The translations under genes were made by a program, and so were the position numbers. Positions 7,101 through 13,758 of a stretch of 28,374 nt of DNA are shown here, one piece after another; within the stretch, counting starts at the first letter, position 1; the number at the start of each line of letters is the position of its first letter. This DNA comes from JAUYMM01 sp049301455 (GTDB lineage Bacteria > Patescibacteriota > Microgenomatia > UBA8517), in assembly GCA_049301455.1 (NCBI GenBank), contig JBAQKY010000019.1, forward strand, positions 1-28,374. Reading direction: 5' to 3'. Under the pieces are notes generated by a model, which saw only the letters and a program-made list of their open reading frames with translations, had not been told where the DNA came from and searched no databases.

Positions 7101-8067
7101 GAGCTTTCCAAATACAAGAGTTAAATCTTCAAAACAAATAACAGATTTTGACATTTCCACAGAATTAAAGAACCTAAAAAAATGGCTTACTCAATCTAAA
7201 GCTCCGAACATTACTCAATATATTAAAGTTGATGAAGTTGATGGGTACAAAGGACCTTGGACACTTGTTCATGGAACAATTGATAAAAATCACGAAAAAA
7301 CTGAAAGGCGTATATCAACCTTTATAACAGGTCTAATTATTGATAAAAAAAAGAAAATAAAATTAAAGGAAATAATAGAAAAGACAGATTTTCCAGGCGA
7401 CCATCTAATCCCGTCATTACCTGATGTTACAGATGTTTTTGCTGGTGAGTTGGGTTGGCATGAAAAAACAGATGACGACTTGCAAAGAACATTTTTGGAA
7501 ATACCTGTGGGTCACAAGCAAATCAAGTTGTCCCGTAAAGAAATGATGTATAGAAATATAAGTATCGTTAGCTATTTAGAAAACGGAGACAAAGAGCAAA
7601 CAACAGTTGAAATTCCGAAGTATAGAACTGAGACTGTATACAAAAAGTTGTATGCAACTCCAATGGCGAGATGGTTTATTGGTAGAAACCTATCTTCTGT
7701 TGGTGCCGATTATGACGGGTTGGGATTGTTTATCCCTAGTCTAGAAATAATGAAAGAAAATAAGCTTTATATGGATTGTGATCTTAATATCAAAAATGAA
7801 AAAGGTGAAGTTGTTTCAATTTGTCATACCAATGGAAAACCATACGATAATCACGAACGCTTACTTTATTTCAGAAATGACTTTCTGAAAAGTATTTTAA
7901 GTAAAGCTCAAAAAAAATTATATATTGTTGCATGGGGAGAGCGTCATGGTTGGAATAAATCTGGATATGTTAAAGATAAACACCTAGATAAGATCTATCA
8001 GAGTTACAAAAACATACATAAACAAGTTATTGACCCAGAAGATATTAAAAACAAAAAAGGCGGATAG
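4165..8067 (+). CDS. STAND/NACHT-like P-loop ATPase, probable antiphage defence protein
   Basis: This is a 1300-residue protein. The N-terminal 190 residues are charged and partly coiled-coil (DKLSNLIWDIERKIEEKNK). A P-loop ATPase follows: Walker A LGEAGIGKTH (about residues 199-208), Walker B SLIIVDAINEADR (Asp near 276) and a sensor-like LVMTCRTPF (about 305-313). It then has SEFSSPLFLSCFCK, typical of a group of large bacterial ATPases annotated only as ATP-binding and often found near defence genes. The long C-terminal half is helical and repeat-like, and ends in a conserved-looking block with LYIVAWGERHGW. Such an arrangement fits STAND sensors, including the Avs proteins. I see no known nuclease or TIR effector. 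I chose ATG 4165 because the longer frame would run into the divergent gene. The antiphage role is inference. Confidence 0.8.
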   Translation: MKCVITTEVQLKIWNRVSSDAGPRYTRELNVELNINDSFDAIGRTDKLFQEIDDLKKDVRKNFNYLDNEKDTKCKNIKLVRKYNRIRRMGKAYLLRMDSFGVNKSKKINLDKIKNDSKKIQVHIDKLSNLIWDIERKIEEKNKPTDGSHTQTWANDSESVKLRDLGNRVRNFSSAIRSLSYFAESSNAKLVNDPFLLILGEAGIGKTHLVCDITKRRIENEMPPTVVVLGEKLLNIRDILKSITNASEVQISNSDFLEELNTKGKLQNQRSLIIVDAINEADRLGWKVRIKALIKRVRKYPWVGLVMTCRTPFENLLLPKDIKITTIYHEGFNENELEAMTAFFNFYNLELPQVPLLISEFSSPLFLSCFCKTASDMKSGKTKIAKQIKDIALGQVGMTKILEDFYINKGAQLGKKYGSKYQFLKNNKWIWGQFIKNAAKYMSQSGNIYLNKVDIIKVINESTDNKYKSRTLNFILKLLLGEGVIIRDLSWEGSTKSYFDVFKFPFNKFSDHIIARYLFKTYFDANNLKTSFSMGNPLGNLILNTSESMKNIDLIEALMVEFPERSKENNQLIDKDLIDFIPVKIRYNSEIRSAFINSMYWRKPSNFLGSNHKIKRSILRYINKGLLGYEDSTKELLDLFVATSTKPFHPFSASMLSKYLKGFDLTNRDLFWSEYLRKQYGSGSIYKLISWIENQNLDKITKDQASCVIRVLAWVLTTNVRLLRNRATKCIYILGKIQPEACYEVVLDLLDTNDPYITERLLAASYGVEMRLFFESKKSFNKLGIHFAKQIYRHFFSIKAKHATTNVVIRDYAKCIIELSVFHNPSLMSNDKLKIIKPPYVRGGIRRWGRSKDKDHKSYKNGNSPLGMDFENYTLGRLVKNRGNYDYKNKDFIKTRENIMWRIYKLGYTLEKFGKIDSEIASNTRIDRNSDYAGKIDRYGKKYSWIAYFELYGLKSDKGDLDDWQLSKANRLDEDSIDPSFPNTRVKSSKQITDFDISTELKNLKKWLTQSKAPNITQYIKVDEVDGYKGPWTLVHGTIDKNHEKTERRISTFITGLIIDKKKKIKLKEIIEKTDFPGDHLIPSLPDVTDVFAGELGWHEKTDDDLQRTFLEIPVGHKQIKLSRKEMMYRNISIVSYLENGDKEQTTVEIPKYRTETVYKKLYATPMARWFIGRNLSSVGADYDGLGLFIPSLEIMKENKLYMDCDLNIKNEKGEVVSICHTNGKPYDNHERLLYFRNDFLKSILSKAQKKLYIVAWGERHGWNKSGYVKDKHLDKIYQSYKNIHKQVIDPEDIKNKKGG

Positions 8068-8340
8068 TTAATTATCAAGAATTACCCAAACCATACCCTT
8101 ATCTGCCACAGAGTTGTCAATACCAACAGTTATATTTCTCGATTTAAGAGGGTTGTTAATTTCAAACTTTTCTATCCAGATGTTTCCGCAATAACCGCAC
8201 CTCATCATTGGTTCATTTTCAATTTCTAGCTCCTTAAGTTTTTCGATAACATCTTTGGGTAGATCAGAATGAGGATATGAAGACACATTCGGGCTTGCTG
8301 CTGTGCAGTCATTAAATGGACATTTACTGTTATAGCTCAT
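8068..8340 (-). CDS. Small zinc-ribbon protein (90 aa)
   Basis: This 90-residue protein has two cysteine pairs, CPFNDC (residues 7-12) and RCGYCGN (Cys48 and Cys51), spaced as in a zinc ribbon. The C-terminal part (SRNITVGIDNSVADKGMVW) looks beta-stranded. The role is unknown. Its stop codon is directly back to back with that of the ATPase gene. Its start is 16 bases after the YqfO-like gene, so it is probably the last gene of the operon that starts at 11707 and is unlikely to be co-regulated with the ATPase. Confidence 0.75.
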   Translation of the reverse strand: MSYNSKCPFNDCTAASPNVSSYPHSDLPKDVIEKLKELEIENEPMMRCGYCGNIWIEKFEINNPLKSRNITVGIDNSVADKGMVWVILDN

Positions 8341-8356
8341 ATTTTATTTAGGTTTA

Positions 8357-8686
8357 TTAAAATAATTCTTCTTCTGCAATAAGCGGATAAATATCAAAAG
8401 CTACTTCCTCATATGGATGGACTTTTCTCATGGCTGATATCACTTCCTTTGCTTTGTCTTTATCACAAACACATTCAATTCTTTCTTCAATAACTTCTTC
8501 AAATTTTCCTACTTCTCCAATAAATGGTTTTGCTCTATCAGTTGGTTTATATCTTCCAACTCCATCAGAAGAATAGCTACAATGTGAGTAATTACCAATT
8601 CTTCCTGCTCCAGCATCACCCATTGCTTGTCTTATAATATCTGTATGCGTTTTCGGTACAAAGACAACTATTTTAACTTGACTCAT
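8357..8686 (-). CDS. YqfO/NIF3-insert family protein (CutA/PII-like fold)
   Basis: This 109-residue protein matches the stand-alone form of the domain inserted in some NIF3/YqfO proteins. Landmarks are VKIVVFVPKTH, the GAGRIGNYSHCSYSS block (residues 26-40) and the C-terminal HPYEEVAFDIYPL. The fold is PII/CutA-like; the function is not established, although metal or small-ligand binding is often suggested. Its ATG overlaps the stop of the SDR gene (ATGA), so the two are translationally coupled. A decayed copy of the C-terminus of a similar gene lies at 12546-12613. Confidence 0.88.
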   Translation of the reverse strand: MSQVKIVVFVPKTHTDIIRQAMGDAGAGRIGNYSHCSYSSDGVGRYKPTDRAKPFIGEVGKFEEVIEERIECVCDKDKAKEVISAMRKVHPYEEVAFDIYPLIAEEELF

Positions 8687-9408
8687 TTGTGAAATACCTC
8701 CTCTACTTGTCCGTTTTTAATCATAAATACTTTTCCTGTGGCATCTTTATCAATGATTTCTAGAAATAATTTCGCAACTTGTTCAGGTGTTTGAGCTCCA
8801 TCAGCATCTTCAGGAAAAAACCGTTTATACTCATCTGTTGCAGTATCTGAAGGAGAAACACAATTAACATTGATTCCTTTGTCTTTCAATTCCTCAGAAA
8901 GTCCAATCGTTAAGTCTTCAATTCCTCTCTTTGAAACATAGTAAGGAAGCCATCCTTTACCTCCGTTCTCGAATGTTCCTGAAAGGTTAATTATCGAACT
9001 CCCCTTTGACATAAGCGGTATAAAGCCATGAGATAGAAGTGTCGGAGCAACAAGCCCTACAGAATATGTATCTAAAATAACATTTTGGTCAAATGTTTCA
9101 AAGTCTTTTCCTGCATAAGCTTCATCTTTTCCATGCCAAATTCCTGCTACATTAACTAGAATATCTATTTGTTGTATTTCCTGTTTAATCGATGAAATTA
9201 AACTATTTATTGAGTTTATATCACTTAAATCTGCTTCAAAAACAATTCCATTTCCACCAGCTTCTTTAACTAACCTTTTTGTTTCCTCTAACTTTTCTTT
9301 ACTTCTTGCAACCAATGCAACAGTTGCACCATTTCTTCCAAGTTCAATAGCTGTAGCTCTACCAATTCCAGTAGATGCTCCTGTTACAATTGCAAATTTA
9401 TTTTTCAT
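8683..9408 (-). CDS. Short-chain dehydrogenase/reductase (SDR)
   Basis: This 241-residue classical SDR has the cofactor motif TGASTGIG (residues 9-16), NVAG (86-89), a catalytic serine in NLSG (Ser143) and YYVSK (Tyr156 and Lys160). It probably reduces or oxidises a carbonyl or alcohol using NAD(P). Arg35 in VARSKEKL favours NADP, but this is only suggestive. The substrate cannot be told. The ATG follows the transporter stop directly, and the 3' end overlaps the YqfO-like gene. Confidence 0.93.
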   Translation of the reverse strand: MKNKFAIVTGASTGIGRATAIELGRNGATVALVARSKEKLEETKRLVKEAGGNGIVFEADLSDINSINSLISSIKQEIQQIDILVNVAGIWHGKDEAYAGKDFETFDQNVILDTYSVGLVAPTLLSHGFIPLMSKGSSIINLSGTFENGGKGWLPYYVSKRGIEDLTIGLSEELKDKGINVNCVSPSDTATDEYKRFFPEDADGAQTPEQVAKLFLEIIDKDATGKVFMIKNGQVEEVFHK

Positions 9409-10272
9409 TTATCCTTTATAGAAATAGCTTATACCTATAACTCCTGCGATTATCACTATTAAACCTATAAAGTCTTTTAATTTAATTCTTTCTTTCAAAA
9501 ATAGATATGCAAGTAAAATTGTAATTCCTGGATAAATTGCAGTTAGGGGTGAAACAACTGAAAGGTCTGCTGATGAAAAGGCTAACCACAAGAAAAATAC
9601 AGTAATTATATTAAGCAAAGATCCAAGCAACGCAAACTTGTACTTTTTGAAATGACTAATGATATTTACAAATTGAGATAATTTTTGTTTTTCTAATTTC
9701 AAATAAATTAAGGCTACTGGAACTTGAACTATGGCTAGAGCAAACATAAAAGCTTCAACTGAGGTTTTATCAATTATGTTTTTTGAAATAGAATCTGCAA
9801 AACCTACTGAAACGGCAACTGCCAATCCCCAAAGTATAAGTGCTTTTTTCTTAAACTCTGCTTTATTAAATTTATTTGGTAGCGAAACAATTACTGTTCC
9901 TAAAATTGTTAAAATTATAAACAACCAATGGATCGGGCTTGGTCTATCACTATTAACAAAGAATGAAAACAAAACTGTATAAATTGGATAGCTAGAAAAG
10001 ATTGTTGCGGTAATACTTAATTCTCCCTTACTAAAAACATAAAAAACAAAGGCTTCAGATAATATGGCTGATATTATTGCGTACAGAAAAACCATTGGAG
10101 CCTGATCAAAATTAAAACCCATTATTAAACTAAAAGGAATTAAAATAATTAAACCAAACATGGCATCGAATAAGAAAGCTACAGAGGGAGGTAACTCTTC
10201 GTAACTTTTCTTTAGGGCTACATAGCCAACTGCTTGAGAGAATGAAGTGATGAGAGCAAATATAATTCCCAT
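9409..10272 (-). CDS. EamA-family drug/metabolite transporter (DMT superfamily)
   Basis: This is a 287-residue integral membrane protein with about ten hydrophobic segments in two halves, as in EamA transporters. It begins MGIIFALITSFSQAVGYVALK, and the second half ends with SVVSPLTAIYPGITILLAYLF and LKDFIGLIVIIAGVIG, the usual last helices of EamA repeats. It probably exports or imports a small metabolite; the substrate is unknown. I prefer the ATG at 10272 over a TTG two codons earlier. It lies 8 bases after the deaminase stop and abuts the SDR start. Confidence 0.92.
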   Translation of the reverse strand: MGIIFALITSFSQAVGYVALKKSYEELPPSVAFLFDAMFGLIILIPFSLIMGFNFDQAPMVFLYAIISAILSEAFVFYVFSKGELSITATIFSSYPIYTVLFSFFVNSDRPSPIHWLFIILTILGTVIVSLPNKFNKAEFKKKALILWGLAVAVSVGFADSISKNIIDKTSVEAFMFALAIVQVPVALIYLKLEKQKLSQFVNIISHFKKYKFALLGSLLNIITVFFLWLAFSSADLSVVSPLTAIYPGITILLAYLFLKERIKLKDFIGLIVIIAGVIGISYFYKG

Positions 10273-10280
10273 ATTCAACT

Positions 10281-10736
10281 TTATTTATTCAAAACCTTTT
10301 TCTCCCATTCTCTAACAATTGAAAGAGCTTCTTCTTCTAACTCGCTAATGTGAACAACCTCTATCGGTTCATTGAACTCACTGAGTAAATGGCTTAAATC
10401 TTTTGGAGTTTCATAATAATCTCCTGAAACTTTTGACTTACTAACTGCAAAAACAATTCGCCTAATTCCTGACCAATAAACTACACCTGTACACATTAAG
10501 CAGCTTTCTAAACCAATATACAAGGTTGCTCCCGTCAAAACACCATTTTTATTAAATGCTGATTGTACAGCTTTAGAATCTGCATGAAATAAACCTGGAT
10601 AGGGAGAACTGACCTCAGATGATAATATCTCGTCGTCTTTTACAACAATAGCACCAGCAGGAAAGTTTCCTTCATCAAATGATCTCCTTGAATTCTCAAT
10701 TGCAATTTTTAGATATTTAATATCTATATCTTTCAT
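10281..10736 (-). CDS. Cytidine/adenosine-deaminase-like protein with altered active site
   Basis: This 151-residue protein has the cytidine-deaminase-like fold of the nucleoside/tRNA/guanine deaminase group: FPAGAIVV (residues 25-32), a zinc-histidine motif, and CLMC (Cys79 and Cys82). The usual H-A-E is H-A-D here (His51, Asp53), so the catalytic glutamate appears replaced by aspartate. The usual P-C-x-x-C is S-C-L-M-C. All three zinc ligands remain. The enzyme may deaminate a less common substrate, be slow, or bind without catalysis. It lies 2 bases from the dehydrogenase gene in the operon. Confidence 0.85.
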   Translation of the reverse strand: MKDIDIKYLKIAIENSRRSFDEGNFPAGAIVVKDDEILSSEVSSPYPGLFHADSKAVQSAFNKNGVLTGATLYIGLESCLMCTGVVYWSGIRRIVFAVSKSKVSGDYYETPKDLSHLLSEFNEPIEVVHISELEEEALSIVREWEKKVLNK

Positions 10737-10738
10737 AA

Positions 10739-11707
10739 TTATTTCAGGTTTACTTGGTATTTTGCTTTAGAATCTTTTTGATATGAGATTATATTTTCAA
10801 TTGTCATATCGTTCATATTCTGCATAGCTTCTTTTGACCCATATGCTGTGTGTGGCGTAATTACAAACTTGTTGTCTGGAAGTGATAATAATCCCCATTT
10901 GTCATCTTCTTTCTTTGGAGCTGGTTCCTGATAATAAACGTCAAAGGCTGCGACTGCTAATTTGTTAGTATCAAGTGCTTCTTTGAGCGCTTTAGGATCA
11001 ATAAGTTCTGCCCTTGATGTACAAGCAAGAACTGCATGTGGTTGCATCTTTGATAGTTGTGCTTCTCCAATCATATTTACTGTTTGATCATTGTATGAAG
11101 CATTGATAGACACAACATCTGATTTTGAAAATAGTGTTTCTAAATCAACTTTTTCTGCTCCTAATTCTTTTTCAACTTCTTCCTTTTTCTCTCTGCTTAC
11201 ATATAAAACTTTCATTTTGAAGGCATTTTGCATAATTCTTGCAATAGTTGATCCAATTGTTCCCATACCTACTATACCTATTGTTTTGTTTTCCAAATTC
11301 CAAGTTTGCCTTCGTAGCCATTGACCATCTTTTGTGGTGTTGTTTAAGTATGTAATTTGCTTAACAGCATCTAAAACCATTGCTACTGCGTGTTCTGCAA
11401 CTGTATAAGCGTTAGCCTTTGGAGTATTCGCAACTGGGATATTTAATTTGTTTGCAGTTTCAACATCTACATAATTTTCGTAGCCTGTACCATAGAAGAT
11501 GATTAAATCTAATTTTGTTGATTCAATAACCTTTTTTGTGGCTTTGTCTGTTCCGCCAATAATGTAGTAGTTACAGTCTTGAAGTTCTTCAATTAGTTTG
11601 TCTTCACTTAAATCAGCATCAGCCTTTTTGACTTCAACTCCATTTTCTTTGAGTATTTTGATATCTTCATCAGAAAACGAACAATTTGTGAATAATGCCT
11701 TTTTCAT
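10739..11707 (-). CDS. D-isomer-specific 2-hydroxyacid dehydrogenase
   Basis: This is a 322-residue NAD-dependent dehydrogenase. The Rossmann motif GMGTIG is at about residues 147-152. The catalytic Arg (in CTSRAELID, about 232), Glu (in YYQEPAP, about 261) and His (in TPHTAYG, about 286) are all present. It interconverts a 2-keto acid and a D-2-hydroxy acid; the substrate cannot be assigned and could be a phosphoglycerate-, lactate- or glyoxylate-like acid. I chose ATG 11707 because the in-frame TTG at 11716 lies in the -10 box of a well-spaced promoter. It is the first gene of the operon running to 8068. Confidence 0.93.
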   Translation of the reverse strand: MKKALFTNCSFSDEDIKILKENGVEVKKADADLSEDKLIEELQDCNYYIIGGTDKATKKVIESTKLDLIIFYGTGYENYVDVETANKLNIPVANTPKANAYTVAEHAVAMVLDAVKQITYLNNTTKDGQWLRRQTWNLENKTIGIVGMGTIGSTIARIMQNAFKMKVLYVSREKKEEVEKELGAEKVDLETLFSKSDVVSINASYNDQTVNMIGEAQLSKMQPHAVLACTSRAELIDPKALKEALDTNKLAVAAFDVYYQEPAPKKEDDKWGLLSLPDNKFVITPHTAYGSKEAMQNMNDMTIENIISYQKDSKAKYQVNLK

Positions 11708-11715
11708 TTCAGTCA

Positions 11716-11744
11716 ATTATAGTTTCAGAAACTATTTTGTACAA
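11716..11744 (-). promoter_or_regulatory. Promoter of the dehydrogenase operon
   Basis: On the minus strand TTGTAC (11739-11744) is followed after exactly 17 bases by a perfect TATAAT (11716-11721). Only 8 bases separate the -10 from the ATG at 11707, so the mRNA should have a leader of zero to two bases. Confidence 0.65.
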
Positions 11745-11880
11745 TTGGCATTTGGGTTTGAAGTGGTAACTCCTGATAAATTAAAGCTTTTATTCTCTCT
11801 CGCTCTTTATTTTCTGCGGTGATATAATAGGTTCGTACATCGTTAACTAAGTGACCCCAAAGTATATAGATCGAAGTACT

Positions 11881-12405
11881 TTAGCTTTGACTATCAGCGG
11901 CACTCAGTATGGCTTGGATAAAATGATCACGCATTGTGACACTGCTTTCTTTCAAGTCACTCCTCATACCACTATTAATTTGTGTATGCATAGAGGCAGC
12001 ACCAGTAATTATTTTTTTGCTAATTTGATCTAGGTCTAGATAAACTTGGCAAGTATTATGATCCACAGATAATTGTGGCGCATCAACATGTGGTCTAAAA
12101 GTATACTGAGTATCGCCATGACTAATAAGTTCATTGCCTTTAAATACAACAGTATAGAAAGGGACTTTACCTCTATCTGAATTTAGAGTTATTTTTTTAA
12201 ATTGCGCCCCTATTCTTATAAATCCTTCTATTAATATTTGATTCCTAACACGATTAGATTCCTCATCACCCTGATCTTTAATACTAACTGCTTTTTGAAA
12301 CGCCGACCAAAAAACAAAAGCTAGGGCTTTTTCATCACTATTCAAACCTAATTCTTTTGCTTTTTGCTCAAACAATCTATTTGGTGCAAAACCGTTAACT
12401 TCCAT
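11881..12405 (-). CDS. Hypothetical protein (174 aa)
   Basis: I do not recognise this soluble protein. The N-terminus is helical (APNRLFEQKAKELGLNSDEK), followed by a beta-rich middle (VPFYTVVFKGNELISHGDTQ) and a polar C-terminal region (MRSDLKESSVTMRDHF). No signal peptide, membrane segment or catalytic motif is evident. I prefer ATG 12405 over 12423, because 12423 lies inside an inverted repeat and a TATATT box sits 5 bases before 12405. It lies between the dehydrogenase operon promoter and a stretch of decayed gene pieces. Confidence 0.6.
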   Translation of the reverse strand: MEVNGFAPNRLFEQKAKELGLNSDEKALAFVFWSAFQKAVSIKDQGDEESNRVRNQILIEGFIRIGAQFKKITLNSDRGKVPFYTVVFKGNELISHGDTQYTFRPHVDAPQLSVDHNTCQVYLDLDQISKKIITGAASMHTQINSGMRSDLKESSVTMRDHFIQAILSAADSQS

Positions 12406-12413
12406 ATCTAAAT

Positions 12414-12441
12414 ATAATAACATAAATAATAATGTTATTAT
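12414..12441. repeat. 10-bp perfect inverted repeat in promoter of hypothetical gene
   Basis: ATAATAACAT (12414-12423) and ATGTTATTAT (12432-12441) are perfect inverted copies separated by 8 AT bases. They overlap the probable promoter of the gene starting at 12405, whose TATATT -10 box lies at 12411-12416. This placement suits an operator for a dimeric repressor or a weak RNA hairpin. Confidence 0.5.
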
Positions 12442-12442
12442 T

Positions 12443-12540
12443 TTCTCTCAATTGTATAAAGGTATGAGAATAAGTGAAGTTTTCAGGTACATCTTCAACT
12501 AAAAATTTTTGTAAATCTAAATATATTCTTTACTGAACAA
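12443..12540 (-). pseudogene. Decayed C-terminal tail of a family 5 solute-binding protein gene
   Basis: Read on the minus strand, this stretch gives LVQ, a stop, then RIYLDLQKFLVEDVP and a variant of the final segment (SHTF). It matches the end of the intact protein at 14278-15564 (DQETRKKIYLDFQRFLVEDVP...HPTF), with a short deletion and an in-frame stop. No start or upstream domain remains. It is a relic of a paralogous or transferred gene rather than a working ORF. Confidence 0.72.
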
Positions 12541-12545
12541 GAAAA

Positions 12546-12613
12546 TTATAATTTTTCTTCTGAAATAAGTAAGTAAATATCAACGATAACTTCTCCATAA
12601 TCAACTGATCTGC
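12546..12613 (-). pseudogene. Decayed C-terminal tail of a YqfO-like gene
   Basis: On the minus strand this reads RSVDYGEVIVDIYLLISEEKL followed by a stop, when split as RSVDYGEVIV and DIYLLISEEKL. It aligns with the last 22 residues of the intact YqfO-like protein at 8357-8686 (VHPYEEVAFDIYPLIAEEEL) with about 13 identities and one gap. Nothing upstream remains, because a terminator and the secreted-protein gene follow directly. Confidence 0.7.
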
Positions 12614-12645
12614 AAAAAACAACCCACTTTTATCTGTGGGTTGTT
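12614..12645 (-). terminator. Rho-independent terminator of the secreted lectin-like gene
   Basis: On the minus strand AACAACCCAC (12636-12645) pairs perfectly with GTGGGTTGTT (12618-12627) across an 8-base loop and runs into six T (12614-12619). It lies 14 bases after the stop at 12659 and is the clearest simple terminator in the window. Confidence 0.9.
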
Positions 12646-12658
12646 AAAACAAATTTAG

Positions 12659-13621
12659 CTATTTGTTTTTATTTCCTATCGCTTTTGGATTGCTTTGGAC
12701 AAAACTTACGCAATCACCTTGATTCTTAAAGGTCGGATTACTAAATGTCGACCATCCATCGTCCTTACAATCATTTTTTGATTCAGGACCTGAACTAAAT
12801 AGACCAATCCCTGTTTGAACATTATCGATATAGAAACCGTTACCTGCAACACCAGATGCTCCACTAGAGATTCTAAACAACAAAGTCTGAACAGGTACAC
12901 CTAATGGATGTAATGTAGATTGGTAATTTCTGTAATACTGTTCCCAACTTGTATTCGTGTGAACAAGTGAGTCATTTACAAAATACCTAACTACATCATT
13001 TGATAGTCCATCAACGAATTTTAAATCTACTCCTACTGAGTGCCAATCTGTGTACGAGAGACCTGTAGCTATTACGCTAACATCATCGAAAGATCCATCT
13101 GACAAGACATCAAATGTAGTTACATTCAATCCTGTAGATCCATTATCTTCTATTGCAAAGAATGACTGTCTACCACCTTGTCCATTATCTGCGCTAACAG
13201 TAATTCTCAATCCAGGTTGAGGTGCTCCTGTTGATGACTTAAAATTAAACTTTCCAAAGAACTCTGCATTACCAGCTCCAGTTGAGCTTTCTCCTGCAAA
13301 ATACTGAGGCAAACTGTTCACTGGATTTGTTACACTATCAGTAACAATTCCACCAAGTCTTGGTGCAAAAGGCATATCACCAAAACTGGTAGAGAATACA
13401 GAGTTAGATACGCGCCATACTTTATTTCCAGCATAATCTACAATATCCTCATCCCATTTAGAAGCAGACGACCACCCACCTTGCCCATCGACACTAATAC
13501 CAGTGGTAAAACTTTCGAAATCAGTTAAGTTTAATGTGGCCGCAAACGCTATTCCCGTCGAGAATAAGAGTATAAAGACTCCAATTATTGATGAAGCTAA
13601 CATATTTTTAATATATTTCAT
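12659..13621 (-). CDS. Secreted lectin-like (concanavalin A-like fold) protein
   Basis: This is a 320-residue exported protein. Residues 1-27 form a signal peptide ending AFA, with probable cleavage before Ala28. The mature part is rich in Ser, Gly, Asn and aromatic residues and has the strand pattern of a LamG-like jelly roll (FGKFNFKSS, GLRITVSADNGQGG, WHSVGVDLKF, GFYIDNVQTG). The last 40 residues hold a separate tail, DCKDDGW ... FKNQGDCVSFV, with Cys285 and Cys304, which I recall from the ends of secreted proteins in Patescibacteria and Actinobacteria. No membrane anchor or sorting signal follows. Carbohydrate or surface binding is likely. Its strong Shine-Dalgarno site is unusual here. 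Confidence 0.8.
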   Translation of the reverse strand: MKYIKNMLASSIIGVFILLFSTGIAFAATLNLTDFESFTTGISVDGQGGWSSASKWDEDIVDYAGNKVWRVSNSVFSTSFGDMPFAPRLGGIVTDSVTNPVNSLPQYFAGESSTGAGNAEFFGKFNFKSSTGAPQPGLRITVSADNGQGGRQSFFAIEDNGSTGLNVTTFDVLSDGSFDDVSVIATGLSYTDWHSVGVDLKFVDGLSNDVVRYFVNDSLVHTNTSWEQYYRNYQSTLHPLGVPVQTLLFRISSGASGVAGNGFYIDNVQTGIGLFSSGPESKNDCKDDGWSTFSNPTFKNQGDCVSFVQSNPKAIGNKNK

Positions 13622-13627
13622 TTTTTA

Positions 13628-13636
13628 ATCACCCCC
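13628..13636 (-). promoter_or_regulatory. Strong Shine-Dalgarno site of the secreted protein gene
   Basis: GGGGGTGAT on the minus strand lies 6 bases before the ATG at 13621. It is nearly fully complementary to the 16S rRNA tail and confirms the start. Most other genes here have no such site. The rest of 13637-13758 holds only an AT-rich divergent promoter region, with a TTGACA at about 13664-13669 on the minus strand and a 6-bp inverted repeat (13681-13686 with 13699-13704). Confidence 0.85.
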
Positions 13637-13747
13637 TTTTACTAGATCTTTAACTATACACTCCCTGTCAAATATTTGCAGTTATCAGGCAATGTTAAGA
13701 TAACAATAAATTTTAGATTTAAAAGTTAGTTACTTATAAATATATGA

Positions 13748-13753
13748 TATGAT
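13748..13753 (+). promoter_or_regulatory. -10 box of the PAS gene
   Basis: TATGAT at 13748-13753 ends 5 bases before the ATG at 13759. A poor -35 (TTAGTT, 13726-13731) lies 16 bases upstream. The spacing predicts a leaderless mRNA. Confidence 0.4.
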
Positions 13754-13758
13754 GATAT

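Noticed and set aside
4704..7160. Several minus-strand ORFs of 60-87 codons opposite the ATPase gene
   Set aside because: They are shadows of the long ATPase frame, which has continuous conserved motifs.
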